From positions 1 to 7,603 of the forward strand of contig JAPLEC010000086.1 of assembly GCA_026391515.1 (NCBI GenBank): a stretch of DNA of 7,603 bases, read 5' to 3'. The stretch's first letter is position 1, and every line of letters begins with the position of its first letter. The notes beneath the pieces were generated by a model, which was not told the origin of the DNA, made no database searches, and worked only from the letters and a program-made list of their open reading frames with translations. Below, piece by piece: positions 6,424 to 7,603 of the stretch. This DNA comes from Bacteroidia bacterium. GTDB taxonomy: Bacteria > Bacteroidota > Bacteroidia > Bacteroidales > VadinHA17. Position numbers and translations under genes: made by a program.

Positions 6424-7164
6424 TTAGTTTTTTGCCGGCTTTTTAAAAACTGAATCATTAACAGGTATATTAAATTCACACTTATCCATAATACCTACCG
6501 TTCCTACCTGTCCATTAACCAGGACTTCAATTTTGACCGGGTTCAGGATGCCATCAAAATCAGTATAATCACTGTATCTTATTTCCCGCTCATATGTTTG
6601 TCCCTGCTCAGTTTCTGTAGACTTGCTTTTTAAAACAATGAATTTTTCTGCATCTATATAATAATTAACAACATATCCGTCCTTAAATGTAAATTTGAGA
6701 TTGTAAACAGGTGTCCCATTCATATCCTCCTTTCCGATCAGATCTATTTTAATCCCATTTTCTTTCCATTTTAAGAAAGGATTGTCCCAATTGACAATCG
6801 GATCGCTAAGTCCCTCCTTTATAAGAGATTGCATTTGTTCCGGAGACAGATCCTGGGGATCAGATGATCCTGTCTGAGGATTAATTATCCATCCGGTTTC
6901 TCCTTCTATTGCTATTATCATCTTCATGCCCTGTACCTCTACCTCCTGCCTGTCCTTATCAGGACTCTTTTGAATCTCAGTGATCAGAAGCTCCATTCCA
7001 CCCTGGGTCGCCTTACCAGTTGTTTTAATGGTCTGGATATTCATTAACTTATCCTGGCCAATTGCTTTCAGATTCTTTGATATTATTTCATCGACTGTCA
7101 GATCCTGGGCAACCAGAATACCCACAGGAAGCATGCATAAGATAATAAATACAAGTTTTTTCAT
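6424..7164 (-). CDS. Secreted LolA/LolB-fold-like protein (outer-membrane lipoprotein-sorting-like)
   Basis: The product is a predicted periplasmic or outer-membrane-associated protein of the type often named outer membrane lipoprotein-sorting protein in Bacteroidota. The N-terminus MKKLVFIILCMLPVGILVAQ is a signal peptide with probable signal peptidase I cleavage just after VA or VAQ. The cysteine lies inside the hydrophobic core without a lipobox, so it is not a lipoprotein. The mature part has the family pattern: LTVDEIISKNLKAIGQDKL, MKMIIAIEGETGWIINPQTG, KEDMNGTPVYNLKFTFKDG, YYIDAEKFIVLKSKS and YSDYTDFDGILNPVKIEV. An upstream in-frame ATG at 7170 would add MI. I prefer 7164 because AGGA lies 6 nt before it but directly abuts the upstream ATG. 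The exact function is unknown. It is convergent with the STAND gene, 30 bp apart, with no strong terminator hairpin between them, and is probably unrelated to the STAND genes. Confidence 0.85.
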   Translation of the reverse strand: MKKLVFIILCMLPVGILVAQDLTVDEIISKNLKAIGQDKLMNIQTIKTTGKATQGGMELLITEIQKSPDKDRQEVEVQGMKMIIAIEGETGWIINPQTGSSDPQDLSPEQMQSLIKEGLSDPIVNWDNPFLKWKENGIKIDLIGKEDMNGTPVYNLKFTFKDGYVVNYYIDAEKFIVLKSKSTETEQGQTYEREIRYSDYTDFDGILNPVKIEVLVNGQVGTVGIMDKCEFNIPVNDSVFKKPAKN

Positions 7165-7296
7165 GATCATTCCTATTTAGTGAAAATTAAATATTTATGC
7201 GGCTGAAATAAGCGTTGATATACAGCCATTTCCATGCGCAACTTTTAATCTAGAGTAAATTTAGGCTATATTTTCTACAAAATCAATTTACAACGG

Positions 7297-7304
7297 TAAA
7301 TTTG
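7297..7304 (+). promoter_or_regulatory. Candidate -7 box, distal, for the second STAND gene
   Basis: TAAATTTG matches TAnnTTTG, 185 bp before the ATG at 7490. No -33 TTTG is seen at the usual spacing, so this is weak evidence in AT-rich DNA. Confidence 0.25.
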
Positions 7305-7337
7305 TTATAAGGAGATAGACCATCTGAGATTGAATCT

Positions 7338-7345
7338 TAATTTTG
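7338..7345 (+). promoter_or_regulatory. Candidate -7 box, proximal, for the second STAND gene
   Basis: TAATTTTG matches TAnnTTTG and would leave a leader of about 135 nt before the ATG at 7490. No clear -33 element is seen. It is slightly preferred over the box at 7297 because it is nearer. Confidence 0.3.
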
Positions 7346-7390
7346 TATGTAGATTAATTTATGTAACTTGTTTAGAGTTTATGGTGCAGA

Positions 7391-7418
7391 AAACAACCAG
7401 CAACTTGCAACATGAAAC
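7391..7418 (+). repeat. Short heptanucleotide array (nnnnAAC), four units
   Basis: Four successive 7-mers read AAACAAC, CAGCAAC, TTGCAAC and ATGAAAC, sharing the AAC end. The array lies about 70 bp before the second STAND gene. Similar degenerate heptamer tracts occur between genes in some Bacteroidota, as far as I recall. Its function is unknown, and it may be simple-sequence drift. Confidence 0.4.
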
Positions 7419-7462
7419 ATTATAAGTGTAAAGAATACATTTATTAATAAGTATATTTCAAA

Positions 7463-7473
7463 GTAACAGTTAC
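7463..7473. promoter_or_regulatory. Short palindrome GTAACAGTTAC upstream of the second STAND gene
   Basis: A perfect 5-bp inverted repeat around one central base ends 16 bp before the ATG at 7490. Its right part, TTACACT (7470-7476), also pairs with AGTGTAA at 7425-7431. It could be an operator half-site pair or a leader hairpin that affects translation. Nothing equivalent is seen before the first STAND gene at 2107. Confidence 0.25.
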
Positions 7474-7489
7474 ACTAACTATACAGAAC

Positions 7490-7603
7490 ATGGCTTCCCC
7501 CTTCAAATTCCTCGACAGCTACACTAAAGACGACCGTAAGATATTTTTCGGCCGCGATCGAGAGATCGAAGAGCTTTATCATCGGGTCTTTGAGAGTAAG
7601 ATA
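7490..7603 (+). CDS. Second STAND NTPase paralogue, 5' end only
   Basis: The first 38 codons are visible before the window ends. They read MASPFKFLDSYTKDDRKIFF, then GRDREIEELYHRVFESKI, and differ from the gene at 2107 by three residues (K2A, S... conserved, E17K, with the second codon fully changed). At the DNA level 102 of 114 positions match, and most differences after codon 2 are synonymous. The Walker A motif would lie just outside the window. The upstream region shares no obvious similarity with that of the first copy, so homology begins at or next to the start codon. By analogy it is probably another STAND receptor, but its sensor part cannot be seen and may differ. Confidence 0.92.
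   Translation, partial: MASPFKFLDSYTKDDRKIFFGRDREIEELYHRVFESKI

Larger units (their letters stand above)
7165..7489. other. Intergenic region between the LolA-like gene and the second STAND gene
   Basis: This 325-bp AT-rich stretch separates divergently transcribed genes and should hold both promoters. On the plus strand there are two full TAnnTTTG matches (7297 and 7338), a short heptamer array (7391-7418), the self-complementary TTATTAATAA (7441-7450) and the near-palindrome GTAACAGTTAC (7463-7473). On the minus strand I found no full TAnnTTTG; the closest are one-mismatch matches near 7250-7280. No RNA gene or convincing short gene is visible. A 14-codon frame from 7381 is not supported. 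Confidence 0.6.

Noticed and set aside
6394..6451. Bidirectional terminator between the convergent genes
   Set aside because: AGTTTTT (6426-6432) and AAAAACT (6445-6451) can pair, but the stem is A/T only, has a 12-nt loop and lies inside the end of the minus-strand gene. GCCGGC alone is too short.
7381..7425. 14-codon frame MVQKTTSNLQHETL
   Set aside because: It coincides with the heptamer array, has no ribosome binding site and is too short to support as a gene.

Overview
The window most resembles an accessory region of a Bacteroidota chromosome, probably Bacteroidales or a relative. This is a judgement from several signs: AT-rich sequence, TAnnTTTG-type -7 boxes, palindromes of the GCCCTGAAAGGGC type beside an IS200-like transposase, a DUF4143 ATPase, and a STAND-WD40 protein starting with the FKFLDSYTKDDR motif that I associate with multicopy Bacteroidota genes. 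No species can be named.

Layout. Positions 3-428 hold the 3' part of an IS200/RAYT-type Y1 transposase. Positions 429-743 hold no convincing gene. They carry a family of composite palindromic repeats, one copy on the minus strand directly behind the transposase and one and a half tandem copies on the plus strand. At 744, one base after the last repeat, is a short remnant of a STAND gene start. An AT-rich promoter region with inverted CGATTAT motifs leads into a DUF4143 AAA ATPase (864-2075). After 31 bp comes a 1,428-residue STAND NTPase (2107-6393) with one membrane helix, a coiled coil, about 14 WD40 units and a TPR-like tail. A convergent gene for a secreted LolA/LolB-fold-like protein follows on the minus strand (6424-7164). 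A 325-bp intergenic stretch then leads to the start of a second STAND paralogue at 7490, cut by the window end. Its first 114 nt are about 89% identical to the start of the first copy.

How the parts relate. The DUF4143 ATPase and the first STAND gene may be co-transcribed, since they share a strand, lie close together and show no visible terminator between them. The STAND protein has the parts of a signal-transducing switch: an NTPase, a membrane anchor and a repeat-built sensor. It has no recognisable toxic or enzymatic effector domain. Three STAND starts in one window (one a remnant), next to a transposase and its likely repeats, suggest a locus shaped by duplication and recombination of these receptors. 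A role in defence or self/non-self recognition is inference from the architecture; nothing here proves it.
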